A stretch of DNA of 64,000 bases from Tolypocladium sp. Sup5 PDA-1 (GCA_000750105.3 JPHH03000018.1:248001-312000), one strand, 5' to 3'; positions 43,578-55,144 are shown, numbered from the stretch's first letter. Numbers and translations: made by a program. Notes: generated by a model from the sequence alone, not told the origin.

Positions 43578-44438
43578 TTACGCCGACCGACCTGCACTAG
43601 CTCCGGCAGCGGCCGGCTGCTTGGTCCCTTGCTTTGCCTTGTATTTTCGCTCGATCTTGCGGACGACGCGTGCTGGGTTGCCGACCGCTACATGGTACGG
43701 AGGAACATCCTAGATAACGAAAGGATACCGGGTCAGGTTGTGCTTGCGCATGTCGAGAATGTTACACATCGATCTGGGCTTACCTTTGTCACCACGCTGG
43801 ACGCGCCGATTGTGCAGCCATCGCCAATGGCCACATTGGGCAAAATGGTCACATTCCCACCAATCCAGCAGTCCTCTCCAATAGTAATCTTCCCTCCGGA
43901 CTCTGGGCCCTTGGTGCCATTGCGGAGATCTGGGTCGGTTGGGTGGGTGCTGGCAAAGAGCGAGACATTTGGCCCGATCATGGTCCGTGACCCAATAGAC
44001 ACTATACAGGCGTCGAGGATGGTGCAGTTGAAGTTGATAAACACGTTCTTTCCGGTCACGATGTTAAATCCGTAGTCCACATGAATCGGTGCTTCGACCC
44101 AAACATGTTCCTCGAGGATTCGCTCATCTTCCTCATCAGACGCCCCAGGCGGTGGTAAAGGATCTTTTTTGTCGACGATGCTGTGTCAATCTTGTCAGCT
44201 GAGATGGGGTCCACAGGCTCTCTGGGAAGACTTTGACGCACTCGTTCCAATACCCAGCCATCTCCCTGCGGGTCATTCCATCCGCCTTGTTGAACCGACG
44301 GCAGGCATCACCGCACCTGCGGCGCGCTGCCACCATTTCCGGCGTGAAAGACTGAAACAATTCCCCGCGTTGCATTCGAGCGTAATTCTCTTTATCCTCG
44401 AAATCGGGAATAATATTTGGATCACCCATACTAGGCAT
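43578..44438 (-). CDS. Hexapeptide-repeat O-acetyltransferase (maltose/galactoside acetyltransferase family)
   Basis: Three exons (44438-44242, 44180-43784, 43709-43578) with 61- and 73-bp introns give 241 residues. The N-terminal Mac-type domain reads ENYARMQRGELFQSFTPEM. The left-handed beta-helix has the usual turns (GFNIVTGKNVFINFNCTILD, IGSRTMIGPNVSLFASTHPT, GKITIGEDCWIGGN, LPNVAIGDGCTIGASSVVTK, VAVGNPARVVRKI). The catalytic His is the one in STHPTD. These trimeric enzymes acetylate sugar or other hydroxyl groups with acetyl-CoA. The C-terminus has a short Ala/Gly-rich tail. The gene is divergent from the flavin amine oxidase, with a 705-bp shared upstream region. Confidence 0.88.
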
Positions 44439-45143
44439 AAAATATCAAAAATTTGAGTTATGGGAAGTAATCGGATAATTCGAACGTCCTCTGATCTTCA
44501 TGACTGAAGTGGTAGTCGAAGGAGGGCAACAGAAACTACGGGAACAGAGGAGGCCGCGTATTAAAGCCCAGATGTCTGGCCGGCTCAATCGCTTGGTCTG
44601 CGGCTGCGACCAGTCATCATGCAACACAAAGGGAGAGCGCCACGCGCCGGGGCGAAATTTCATGCCGTCATTGCAGCTCTGCCGCTTCCGCTCGATTATT
44701 TGCTTTGCCCACAGTGGACTGATCGGCCCCGCAAAGTCCCCGTCAGCCCGTCCCCGTGGAGTTGTGACAGAATCTTTCCATATCTGGCTGGAGACTAGCG
44801 CGCCTAAGCTACGTGTCGCAAGATGCCGAAACAGGACCACAATTCCAGTTCCCCGCACGCCCCATTGGACAGGCCCTCGTCCTGTAACACAGCATCCCAG
44901 TGGCTGGAGAGACCAGGACATGAAGCTCCGTTGTCGTTGGTGGTCAGATCACGGACTAGGTACTGGTCAAGCTTGGGACGTAGTTTTATTACTACGTCGT
45001 GTTGTCGTTCTTTACTTAAGAGCTCCAATACTCATCACGGTGCGATAATCACATCGCCTCCCCCTTGTTTTCCATTCTACAGCTAAGCTTGTCGCACTTG
45101 GCAACTATTACATCCCACGCAGATCCACCATCGTTTCGTCGGC
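44439..45143. promoter_or_regulatory. Bidirectional promoter region between acetyltransferase and amine oxidase
   Basis: 705 bp separate the two divergent ATGs. Open frames here overlap on opposite strands and have no family. Shared regulation of the two genes is likely from the arrangement, but no binding site is identified. Confidence 0.45.
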
Positions 45144-46870
45144 ATGGCAGCGCGAACCTCGGAAGCCTATTCTTGGACGGCCTCGGACGGTCTGCAAAAA
45201 GGCGGATTTGTTTGCGAGGGCGTCATAGTTCCGCCTCGAAAGCTCGCCGTTCCCAAGGGACATATCTACGAAGTTTTGATCGTTGGTGGCGGTTACGCTG
45301 GTCTCTTGGCGGCACGAGACCTCACCAGTGCAGGTACGTGAACCCTCCTAAGTACATCGCTATTGATTTTGACACCATGCGCTAGGCCGCTCAGTTCTCC
45401 TCGTGGAGGGTCGCGACCGTATCGGTGGGCGCACCTACACCATTCGTGAAGATGGTATGCACCATTACCTTGGACTGTTTACAAACGCCATCCGCTTAAC
45501 ATATCGATATAGGTTACAGCTACGAAATGGGGGGAACCTGGGTGTCCCATGCCCAACCGTTCACTTTCCGAGAGATGTTGAGGTATGGGATGGACAGAGA
45601 CTTGATCAAAACCCGCATCGAAGGACAGGGTAATGACTACTACACCTTCAAGGTCCCAGGTTAGTACTACAGCAGACTCGCTGGAGATATCTTGCTGAGC
45701 TCTCCTATCAGGATGTCCGGATCGCAAGATATCCCACGATGAGGCAGGCAAGCTCGCTCGGAAAGGCTGGGATGTCTTCGTCAATGTCGATGGCGCAAAT
45801 TGCCGCAAGATTTGCCCTCTCCCACATTCACAGCTCGATAATATCGAAGTCGACCGCAAGGAGGTGGAGAAATGGGACGCCTATTCCTGCTGGGATCGTT
45901 ATCTGGAGGTCAAAGACCAGTTGACCCCCGAAGAATCTGGTCTCCTGCTTTCATTGCTTCTCCACATTTCGGGAGGCGAGAAAGACCTGAAGAATTCCAG
46001 CTTGTGGGACATGATCCGCAGCCATGCGCTTGGAAGTCATGACTTCGAGAATTTCGGCCCCGTCTGGCTTCTCTACAAGCTCCGAGAAGGCCAGTCCGGC
46101 CTCGCACGCAACATGTTTAACGAGGCCGTGGAGAATGGCCTTGAGTATATGTTCAAGACGCACGTGGAGAAGATCATTGAGGCAAACGGCCTGACGCACA
46201 TTCGCACGCGCAATGGAGAATGTTATACTGCTCGGAAGTTGATCTGCACCGTGCCATTAAACGCACTCAAATCTGTTGAATTCGACCCCCCTCTCTCTCC
46301 TCTCCGGAAGGAGGCTATTCAGGTTGGTCATGTCAACCGCATGGCCAAAATCCACGCCGTTGTCGGTGGTTCCGAACTTGCGTCATGGAACGGCGTCTGC
46401 TATCCCAACCCCTTGTTGTATTGTTATGGCGATGGCCTTTTGCCCAACGGCGACACGCATCTTGTGGCGTTTGGTTGCGACGAACGACGAACTTTTATCC
46501 CTGAACGCAATCCCCAAAAGGTCGTCGACGCCTTCAAACGATTTCACGAAATGGATGTCAAGAAATTGGTAAGTCTTCTGCTACTTCTCTCTTCCTACGC
46601 AGACGATGTCCTAATATTGCACAGGTTTTCCACAATTGGAACACTGATCCGTACTCCCAATCCGGCCCGTCATTCTGGCCCCCTGGGTATATGACCAAGT
46701 ACCAAGATGAGCTGCAAAAGAGGCATGGGAACATCTTTTTCGCGTCTGCGGACTGGGCTCACGGTTGGCGTGCGTTCATAGATGGAGCTCTTGAGCAAGG
46801 ATTTCTCAATGGTCTGGAGATCCTTAGAGAGCTTCGCCTTGAACGGGAGACTTTTTATGCAAAGATCTAA
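45144..46870 (+). CDS. Flavin-containing amine oxidase
   Basis: Five exons (45144-45333, 45386-45454, 45513-45659, 45712-46568, 46625-46870) with introns of 52-58 bp, all GT-AG and in phase, encode 502 residues. The ADP-binding motif VLIVGGGYAGLLAARDL lies at about residue 48, after a non-secretory N-terminus. The family's second motif is GRDRIGGRTYT, and MGGTWVSHAQP follows directly after intron 2. The C-terminal FAD site is FFASADWAHGWRAFIDGALEQG. Enzymes of this MAO-N-like group oxidise amines to imines using FAD and O2, with hydrogen peroxide as by-product. The protein lacks an obvious covalent-flavin Cys block, so FAD is probably bound non-covalently. The neighbouring RidA-family gene would suit handling of the imine products. 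Confidence 0.92.
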
Positions 46871-47138
46871 CGAGGATGAGGCTGCCGACCAGCCACACGT
46901 CTCCGTTGAAAACTAACAATACTTTTGAGGCAGTGATCTGTTGCAATTCCGCTAGGGGGACATTTATGTAGATATGTACATGCAAACGTTAGTAGAGTCT
47001 GCAACCTTCCATTGTTGATCTTGTATTCTAATCCAGGGCGACGGTTCGCAAAGTGGTAGGAATGTGAATGGGTGTCAAATCTCTGTAATCATGAAACTAG
47101 ATTGGTCCCTGTTGTACTATATAGGCAACGAGTCGTGC

Positions 47139-47552
47139 TCAAGGGATCACTGCCTCCGCTTGCAACTCCACCTCCATGCCCTCCAACGCCAGACATGCCA
47201 CTGCAAACGTCATGAAGATCGGTTTGTTATCGGGATAGAGCTCGTTGAATAATTTCATCAGGGGCGCCTCGTTCTTCATGTCTAGCACCAGCGCTGTGAT
47301 CTTGTACGCGTCCGCGAGTCCGTGTTCCACGCCGGCTGTTTTCAGGACCCGATCGACCAGCGTGAACGCAGCGCGGGTCTGGTCCTCGAATGACGTGGTG
47401 ACCAGCTGTCCCGTGGCCAAATCTAAACCGCCTTCGCCGGACGTAATGACTCGCTTGGCCGATGCGGGCACGATGGCGGCGTGGGAGATGCCTCCTCCCT
47501 CGTACATGTCGCCAACCGGGCCCGGAAGTTGTATATATTCTGTGGAAGCCAT
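47139..47552 (-). CDS. RidA/YjgF-family protein (Arg-lacking type)
   Basis: A single exon of 137 residues starting MASTEYIQLPGPVGDMYEGG. The fold signature is clear: ISHAAIVPASAKRVITSGEGG, DQTRAAFTLVDRVLKTAG, FMTFAVACLALEG and VELQAEAVI at the end. RidA proteins hydrolyse reactive enamine/imine intermediates to ketones. The Arg that does this in canonical RidA, just before the strand matching AVACLAL, is not present here (Met or Thr at that place). Deaminase activity is therefore doubtful, and the protein may belong to one of the Rid subgroups of other function. It is convergent with the flavin amine oxidase, 268 bp from its stop. Confidence 0.85.
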   Translation of the reverse strand: MASTEYIQLPGPVGDMYEGGGISHAAIVPASAKRVITSGEGGLDLATGQLVTTSFEDQTRAAFTLVDRVLKTAGVEHGLADAYKITALVLDMKNEAPLMKLFNELYPDNKPIFMTFAVACLALEGMEVELQAEAVIP

Positions 47553-48595
47553 GTCGGATGGAGGTCGTTGTGCTCACTTTTGGCGAACGTAGCTAATTTG
47601 CGAGAGTTGATTTTTGTGCAGGTTCCAGAGAACGCCACCAGAATGGAAATATTAACGGGATCGCAATGACTTTGCAACCCCCAAGGATATCCTGGGTGTA
47701 AATATTAAATACCGTGATACAATAAATACATATGCTGGCCATGGCGAGCGTTATCTTCCCGCCTTATGCTTACCATGACGCCGCACACCTAGAACCCAGC
47801 TGAGCCCAAGCAGGCTTTAACAAACCGTACGTTACCTCGTTTAGTCCTGCATAAGCGCGCTGCCAGTCTAGAACATCTAATCTCCACCTAATGTCCCTTG
47901 CTACACGAAATGAACTTGTCTCTTTAGCGGCAACGACACATGACCAATCAGGGCGTCGGGAGGTGCCCCGGCAACCCGGTTTGCCTAAGACGGTGCAGAA
48001 TAGCCGCGACAGGACGCCAGTCCCACATGCTAGGCTTACATTATCGAACAACTCAGACACTATCGCTAGATTAGGGGATTAAGCCCTTCGAGGATGGGGT
48101 CACATGACGTACGGCTAGGTCTTTGGACTAGCAGTGGAATTCGCCCCAAGCGTTTCGTTCGCGTAGGCGTGCAAGCGTGCTCTCAAAGTCGCTCTCCGGC
48201 CCACCGTACGAAGTAGTACCCCGTAAACTCGTTAGCTCAGCGGGGCCTGTGGCTTTTCTCTGGCACCCCCGTGGGGGAGGGTGGGACCTAAGAAATCCCA
48301 GAATGTGGAGAATTGGCATTACTCCTCCATAAACATTACCTGCGCGGGGTTTCCTATCAAGGTTTCCCCACAACTACTAGCCCTTTCCCGCCCGAGACTG
48401 CCTGACGTGCTGATCGCAAGCACAGGCATGCCGGACCGGAGTCGTATCCTCCATCAGCATCTGGCAGAGCTGGCGAACCGTTGCACGTAAAGGGCCTGCT
48501 ATTCCCACCATGTTTCTTTCCACTCCAGAGATAACCATCACCATCTCTGGTTTTCATCTTTCTGTCTCTCGGCGTACTCTAATTCGCCGCGCAAC
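47553..48595. other. Upstream region shared by RidA and the permease
   Basis: A divergent 1-kb spacer between the RidA gene (minus) and the permease (plus). The 100 bases before the permease ATG are CT-rich (for example tttcttt, catctttctgtctctc), as is common for fungal promoters. Confidence 0.45.
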
Positions 48596-50433
48596 ATGGA
48601 CGATCAAATTTCATCTGTCGCAAAGCCCGTTGAGGATGCCGTCAACTTCGACGAGGATGAGGCACAGCTGCGTGCTATGGGCCACAAGGAAGAGATGCCT
48701 CGCCAATTCTCGCGTCTGGCTGCCTTGAGCTTTGCCTTTGGCATCACCAATTCTTGGGTCGGGCAGTCCGCTACCTTCACCTACCCCCTTCTCTGCGGAG
48801 GCGGTCCAGCAGTCTTCTTCTCCATCATCGTGGCCGGGCTTGCTTGCTGGATCATCAGTAAGCTCTTTGGAACCCTGCTCTCCTTATAGGCTAATTCGGC
48901 TAATTCGGGTATCTAGCCGCTGGTCTTGCCGAGCTGGCGTCAGCCTTTCCTACGGCGGGTGGTCAATATCACTTTGCGTATTGTGTTTCCAGCGAGAGAA
49001 ACCGTGTCTGGATAGCCTTTGTGACAGGCTGGGTCAGTGTCTTCGCATGGTGTCTGCTCACCGCTGCTTCAGCTATCTACGCCGGTAAGACACGCACTTT
49101 CCTGGTGATGAGAAACATCTCGAAGAACAAGGCTAACTAAATCTAGCCCAGATGATTATCGCCCTAGCCGCTGTGTATCACCCTGGCTACGAATCGACCA
49201 GGTGGCAGATTTACCTGGCGTATATCGCCGTCATGCTCCTTGTTACCGCCGTTGTCTGCCTCTTGCCGCGACACATTCCTCTCATTGAGAAGATCCTATT
49301 CTTCGCTAGCCTCGGTGCTTTTATCGTCTTCTTTATCTCAGTCCTAGCAATGAGTAGAGAAAAGGTCCCGGCTTCCCATGTCTTCACCGACTGGCGGAAC
49401 CAAACTGGGTGGCCGGATGGGTTTGCGTTTATGCTTGCTAGTGGCACGGCTATGTACGTCTATATTGGAACAGACTCCGTGATACACTTAGCCGAGGTAA
49501 GTGACGGTTAGTATCATTTTCTCGAAATGGTAGTTGACGCTTTCAGGAAATCCCTCGACCCGGCAAAAATGTCCCACAAGTCATGAACATGACTATGGCT
49601 ATGGGCATCTTCACGGCTCTCCTTTGGACTATTGCCTTCTTATTCTCCGTCACCGACTACGATGCAATTGGGACCTCCGCACAACCTCTCATGGAAATCC
49701 TGGACCAGGCTCTTGGAAACCAGAAGGTTACCACTTTCTACATCTGCTGGTTTTTATTCGTCTATGTTGGCTGCGCTCTCTCTAACCTTGCGACCGTTGG
49801 GCGACTAGCGTGGGCTTTTGCTCGTGACAATGGCATGCCTGCCTCTACTTGGTTTGCCAAGATCCATCCCACCCTCCAGATGCCTGTTAACGCGAGCATC
49901 GCCTGCGCGATCTTCGTCAGTGCCTACGGCGCAATCTACTGCGGCTCGACCGAGGCTTTTAATAGCTTCCTCAACACCTCCATTCTTTTTATCAACCTAT
50001 CTTACGCCATTCCTCAAGGGGTTGCGGTCTGGCGTGGCCGTGACAAGACTCTTCCTGAGAGATACATGAATCTGGGTCGCTTCGGCTCCTTCTGCAATAT
50101 ATTCTCGGTAGTCTGGGTCGGCTTCTATGTCATCCTCTTCTGCATCCCCACCAACAGCACTACTACACCCAATACGATGAATTACAGCTCTGTTGTCACG
50201 GTAGGGTGTTTCCTGATCATCGCGGTAGTATGGTTTGCCGGGAAAAACAAAGGCTTCACTGGGCCTGTAAGTTACGCTCCCTGCTCGCGCTTTATTGGTT
50301 GGATCTTCTCACTAACATTGTCGTACTTCAGCATATTGCTAAAGATTTCATTCTTGACGGAAGAATGCCGAACTCTAAACAGGCACCTGTTGCCCCTGAG
50401 AGCATCGAAGAAAAGCCCGAAAAGCAGTTTTAA
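48596..50433 (+). CDS. Amino acid/choline/GABA-type permease (APC superfamily, ACT family)
   Basis: Five exons (48596-48857, 48917-49084, 49147-49496, 49547-50266, 50332-50433) encode 533 residues with about 12 transmembrane helices. The consensus of the ACT family is clear: RQFSRLAALSFAFGITNSW in the first helix, AELASAFPTAGGQYHFAY after the first intron, HLAEEIPRPGKNVPQVMN across the third intron and LATVGRLAWAFARDNGMP. Members import GABA, choline, polyamine-like or other amines and amino acids by proton symport at the plasma membrane. All splice junctions are in phase and no lesion is seen. It stands between RidA/amine oxidase and the hydrolase, as the likely uptake component of the group. 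Confidence 0.92.
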
Positions 50434-51281
50434 TCGGAAGAATGCATGTACCGCAAGCATGAGCTCTGGACATCGCTGCATTAGCCCGGCCGCTTATCGG
50501 TGTTTCACGACCTATAAGTACTTGGTTATTGGCTGGCTCTCACGGATTAAGCTTAAAAACGATTGGGATAGTCTAATATAGTCCAATCTATAAGTTACAA
50601 TATAACGGCGCGGTAGCTGTTTGCTAGATATTCGACATAGCAAAGACTATGTTAATATCTAGCCGTTTGTTTGTATAGAAACATTACGGAGAACCTCCGT
50701 CGCTGGACGGAAGTCCTTTAGTGTATAAAAAATCACCCATCTACTCTTTTAGATAGAACAGAAATAAGTGCCGAAGGAGGTGCGACTATCTAAAGCACCG
50801 GGCAGTCTGGTCAAAGCTCAATGTCCGCGTGAAAGTCGTGTTTATCAGCAGTGTTCTGAATCTAGAGAGCTACCCGCAGATGTTATGTCAGAGAAGCCCA
50901 TAAGAACAAGGGATAAGTCATATTGTCTTTACGTAAAAAGCTGAGTGGTACCTCTGCTTCCACAAGGTGATGTGGGGATTTAAGTACGACCTATCATGCT
51001 TTGCCTATATAGGTTGGCCTTAAGCGCCACTAGCGGAAGCATGTACGAGTATCGAAATTCAAGGCAATTCTACCTCCCTAGTCCCTTAATTCCCGCATGT
51101 GGTACGGACTACCTGACTTCGTGTTCTTTTTTTCCCTCTTTAAAGCTGTAAAACAAGATGAATAATAGCGGCGGGGCATACCGATTCACTTCGAGTGGTT
51201 CATATATATGGTGCCCATAATTCCAGGCTTTAGTTCTGCACCGCATCGACAAACATTCAGTCCTTGAGTTTTCTAAGAAGC
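50434..51281. other. Intergenic gap
   Basis: Tandem arrangement, permease stop to hydrolase start. It is mostly AT-rich. No gene is recognised. Confidence 0.45.
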
Positions 51282-52449
51282 ATGGCGCTCTCACTCTGGG
51301 ATGTATTTACCTTCTTGCCCAAAGTGGCCTGGGTCCTGGTCAAACTCTTCTTCTCTGCAGTGTTCGCGCCTTTGAGATCAGGGAGGGCTCGCAGCAAGAC
51401 TTTCAGCGTTTACATGCAGCAGCGCAAGACACAAGCGCTTTTCTACACCTTTACGGCTCTACAACTACAGTTAGTTTCGCTTGTTCTCGCCAGTCAAGTG
51501 CAATAACTCATGCTGATATGTCCGCAGGTTTATCTTTCCGACATGGCTTGCAACTTACAAGGCACACATGAAGAAGGTGCAGAAACCTGCCTACGTTGAA
51601 AATGTGCCCAACGCCAACATCGGGGGAGCCTGGTTTGGTGATCCGATGAGCGCAACGACGGTAATGGTCTACTACCCCGGCGGTGGGCACGTGATTCCTG
51701 GGTTGCCAATCCACGCTGCTGCGCTTGACCGCTGGGTATCCTGGTGTGAGGGCCGCTTGGCAATCTTTGCCATTGAGTATTCTCTTTCTCCGCAAGCCAC
51801 TTATCCTCTGTCCCTTGGAGAGGCAGTCGAGGCAGCCCGTTTTGTGTTTGAGGATGTTGGTAGGGATAAAGACGTCGTCGTATGTGGTGACAGTGCAGGA
51901 GGGCAGGTGGCTATTGCAGTGTTAAGTCATGTTGGAGGCCACCCGCATCCGGATTTGGACATTGTGCGGACACTCCATCTGGGAGGTAAGAAGTTAAGGG
52001 GCGCGGTGGTTCTTTCGCCCTGGACGAGCAGCGACACGACCAGGTTTTCATCCATAACTAATTTGAGCGGAGCGGACATCATTGGCCCGCCCGCGCTCAA
52101 GTATTGGTCAACGCTGTATCAAGGCGGCAAGCCTGATGACGAGTACAACGTGCCAGAAATGGCGGAGGTGGATTGGTGGAAGGGGGTGGGAGATGCAGTT
52201 GAGTCCATCTTAATCTTGGTGGGGGAAGATGAAGCGCTGAAGGATGCCATCAAGAGTTGGGCACACAAGGTCCAGCAGGCCCTGGGAAGCGACAGGGTTA
52301 GGTTGGTGGCCGGAGAAGGTGAGAGCCACAACGAGCCACTCGCCCTACTTCCGGAGACAAAGCTCAAGGCTGAGATCGCTGGGCAAGAAAAAACGGCCGA
52401 AGGTGCTCTCTATAACTGGCTGAGGAATCTGGTTGGCTTAAGAGAGTAA
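51282..52449 (+). CDS. Membrane-anchored alpha/beta hydrolase (HSL-like)
   Basis: Exons 51282-51469 and 51528-52449, joined by a 58-bp intron (GTTAGT...CGCAG), give 369 residues. The ATG at 51282 is the first in the frame. The N-terminus has a hydrophobic stretch (FLPKVAWVLVKLFFSAVFAP) followed by basic residues, so it is probably ER- or membrane-anchored. The hydrolase domain shows the oxyanion-hole strand MVYYPGGGHV, the nucleophile elbow VVCGDSAGGQ, a likely acid residue in VGEDEALKD and the catalytic His in GESHNEP. Such enzymes cleave esters or amides of small lipophilic molecules. The substrate is unknown. It is the last gene in the 41.7-52.4-kb group. Confidence 0.85.
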
Positions 52450-53394
52450 ACCATGCAGTTCTCCAGCCTAAACACCGGCCGCTTTAGGCAGCCTATTACT
52501 ATAGATACATGCGCGGATATTGTGCCGTCAATAACTTCGTGAGTTTATTAGAGCGCTAATAGCCCACCTTCAAATGCATAACGGTACGTTTTGTTAGTCT
52601 ATCGAGGTCCTCTATAAAATACAGCAAAGAGGTGCTTCTAGCAAGTCGTTACTCATACTCATCAGCTGATTGGGCGTGGCTATGCTGCCGCGACATGGTA
52701 TGGGGTGAGATACATTCTGGCGCTAATCGTAAACGTATGGTAGGCCCTCAAAGAGGTTATAAGGAACCATGGCCCACGGACACACATCCTACGCATAGAA
52801 ACGAATGCAATGAGTGATGTCATAGAGTCGGATGGAACAGAGTGGAATCGACTGCTTGCAAGAGGCAGTGTGATTGGAGAGAACACGCCCGCCACATGCA
52901 GACACTCATGCATGGTTTGCTTGAACCATTCAAGCAGGACAGCCGGAGGCATATAAGCACGAGGTGCGCCCACTTCACTGAATCCAGGCTGGATTCCTTT
53001 TCTACACACTCATTCAACTGGGTCGAATCATTGCTAAAGGCACGCGGAGTTACTTTCGGGAGAACAGCCAGCCACACGGACACAGGACAGTGTCCATTCC
53101 TCCACGACGTGCACGCTGCGCTGCACTTGTTTCCTCATTGCCGTTGCGCGGCATTCATCGGTAGCCGAGTAGTTATCTTTCGTAAGAAAGAGCACGAAGT
53201 CTCTTCTTCTTCCAGAGTACGTCGGAGACTCTTTTCCCGAGACACCTTTTAGTGATTTTCCTTAGCTAGAGGACTTACCTATTAGAGACCTTAGACTCAT
53301 GGAGTTTAAGGCCGTAGCTGCCTGGGTCGATATGCAGACCTTACGTCTGTTTGCTCGAGTATCAAAGAGTAAGTTATTGCAGGCTTAGATAAAA
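52450..53394. other. Intergenic gap
   Basis: A 136-residue plus frame at 52842-53252 has no recognisable family or leader and is not called. Confidence 0.45.
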
Positions 53395-53640
53395 GATGCG
53401 AAGCGTACGTTGCTGCTATACTTAGAGTCGGTTTTAGTGAAAGGGACGGAGCTTCTTCCCACAACTGCAACGCAACAAGCACGAATACAACAATTGGAAT
53501 ACCAGCTCGATTGACTCAAGCCTCGAAAGAAACAAAAGGTCAAATTGAGCCCCAATAGCCGGTTTGCAAAGATTGGTCAAGTCATTGAGACCAAGGCACG
53601 GCTAGCCCAGGTCCTCGAGCCCTATACAGCAGCTACCTTG
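53395..53640 (+). mobile_element. Relic of a pogo/Fot1-type transposase (C-terminal end)
   Basis: The plus frame contains VKGTELLPTTATQQARIQQL with a coiled-coil pattern, a TGA at about 53512, and then LKPRKKQKVKLSPNSRFAKI. The basic RKK(Q/R)KVK block followed by (D/S)PN(S/T)xFA.I is typical of the tail of fungal DDE_1 transposases. No DDE domain or terminal repeats remain. Confidence 0.5.
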
Positions 53641-53995
53641 AATGCAAGGCATCCATTTGAATCCCTATGCATTGAATGGCAACTCGAACAACCCAAATAC
53701 ACCGTAATTGATTACTTTCCCTCTTTTTTGCGGCTTCGTTGCTGATCATAAGCTGGCCAGGCGTTGTTAGAATGCGTCACGGAAGTCGGATGGTACGGAA
53801 GTGAGGGGGGCTGACTTAAATACAGATTCTCTTTAACATCCTGCCTCGACCTAATACTCAAGACGGGGCCTCAGATCACGGCATTAGGCTCAGCTCAGGG
53901 TACTCTGGAAGACTCCATCCACGGTTATCCTCGGGTCGCGACCGGTAGGTGATCTGGTCGATCTTGGACACAGCCCATAAAGCATTGTGCAGGAT
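53641..53995. other. Intergenic gap
   Basis: 3' flank of the minus-strand monooxygenase. No feature is recognised. Confidence 0.4.
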
Positions 53996-55144
53996 TCAAA
54001 TGCCTAGTTGGGAGGATGGGAAGAAAGCGCCAAGCGCTGCGACAGGCAGCCTCTGGCAGTCGTTAACGGGATACCGTACTATCCCTGCATATGCTTTAAG
54101 CGCTCCGGTCACGTCGTTGCCGTGTCGTGCTAGTTCCCCTGCAAGTACATACGCGCCGATGAGGCAGCCTGTAGTCCCCATGCCCGTGAAAGGGCTAGGA
54201 CAGTAATCCGCATCTCCGAGAAGCACGACCCGGCCGTTGTACAGCTGCTTCATCTTAATCTGCCCTACCTCATGAGCATAGAAATCGTCGCAGGTGTTCA
54301 GCCCGCTCAGGAGTCGGTTCGTCTGCCAACCGGCGTCTCTAAACGTCTCCGCAAAAGCCTCCTTTTGCTTCTGTATTGGCTCCTTGTGCGACTTCTTCAG
54401 CTTTTCTGCATCCTTCATGGCGAAGAGTAACGCCTGTGTCACCGGGCGATCGCCAGTTCTTGTCACTACTAACCTGCTTCCCAGAGCACTATAAGCCTTC
54501 GCAAGCTTACCTTCACCTTCGACCCGTGGGATGCTATAGTATGCAGCGTGGACCCCCAGTGATTTGAAGGCTGTATCACTGGCCTCCCGACCGAAAGCGA
54601 GGCGTCTGGTCCGCGATCCCTGTCCATCTGCAGCGACGACGAGGTTATATCGTCTCTTCTGCCCATCCGAGAACGTGACATCCACGCCGTCGTTGCTCTG
54701 AGTGAGTTCTGTGACCGTCTTGCCGAATTCATACGTCAAACCTCCCTCTTTCCCTAGCTCTTCTTTCAACTTTGCGTTCTGTTTGAGACTGGCCTCGTAT
54801 AGCACATTCACTATGTCACCACGCATGATCTCGTACTCGGCTGTCAAAGTTGGCCGCCGTTGGCCGGAGGGGTTGACGCTAAAGAGCGCCATTGACTTTC
54901 CATTCGAATCCAAGATCTCGAGACCTGTTTCGTCGACGTAGTGTGACTTGATGGTGTCTAGGAGACCCATCTTCCTCAGAATTTGAATGCCTTGATTCTT
55001 CAGATCAATCTGCTGTCCTGCCGCGCGTAGCGAGGGAAAGCGCTCCACGACTGTGATATTGTGACCGGAACCGGAGCCCCGCAGGAGGGTTGCAAGGGCC
55101 GGGCCGCAGACACCTGCGCCTACAATAAGGACATTGAGAGGCAT
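53996..55144 (-). CDS. FAD-dependent monooxygenase (PHBH fold, tetracycline-destructase-like group)
   Basis: Intronless, 382 residues from the ATG at 55144 (MPLNVLIVGAGVCGPALATL). The open frame extends 71 codons upstream, including ATGs at 55330 and 55357, but that part is non-conserved and spans an AT-repeat, so the Rossmann-proximal ATG is preferred. If the upstream ATG is used, the Ser/Arg-rich leader could be a mitochondrial presequence. Motifs seen are GxGxxG, DLKNQGIQILRKMGLLD, the DG motif LVVAADGQGSRTRR, and VVLLGDADYCPSPFTGMGTT with the second FAD site. The enzyme probably hydroxylates an aromatic or polyketide compound. No cluster partners lie beside it. Confidence 0.85.
   Translation of the reverse strand: MPLNVLIVGAGVCGPALATLLRGSGSGHNITVVERFPSLRAAGQQIDLKNQGIQILRKMGLLDTIKSHYVDETGLEILDSNGKSMALFSVNPSGQRRPTLTAEYEIMRGDIVNVLYEASLKQNAKLKEELGKEGGLTYEFGKTVTELTQSNDGVDVTFSDGQKRRYNLVVAADGQGSRTRRLAFGREASDTAFKSLGVHAAYYSIPRVEGEGKLAKAYSALGSRLVVTRTGDRPVTQALLFAMKDAEKLKKSHKEPIQKQKEAFAETFRDAGWQTNRLLSGLNTCDDFYAHEVGQIKMKQLYNGRVVLLGDADYCPSPFTGMGTTGCLIGAYVLAGELARHGNDVTGALKAYAGIVRYPVNDCQRLPVAALGAFFPSSQLGI

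Noticed and set aside
43733..44250. Apparent frameshifts in the acetyltransferase gene
   Set aside because: A 61-bp intron (GTGCGT...ACAG, 44181-44241) restores a continuous frame, so the gene is intact.
44500..45048. 182-residue plus-strand frame between acetyltransferase and amine oxidase
   Set aside because: It lies in the divergent promoter region, has no domain, and has an equally long opposite-strand frame.
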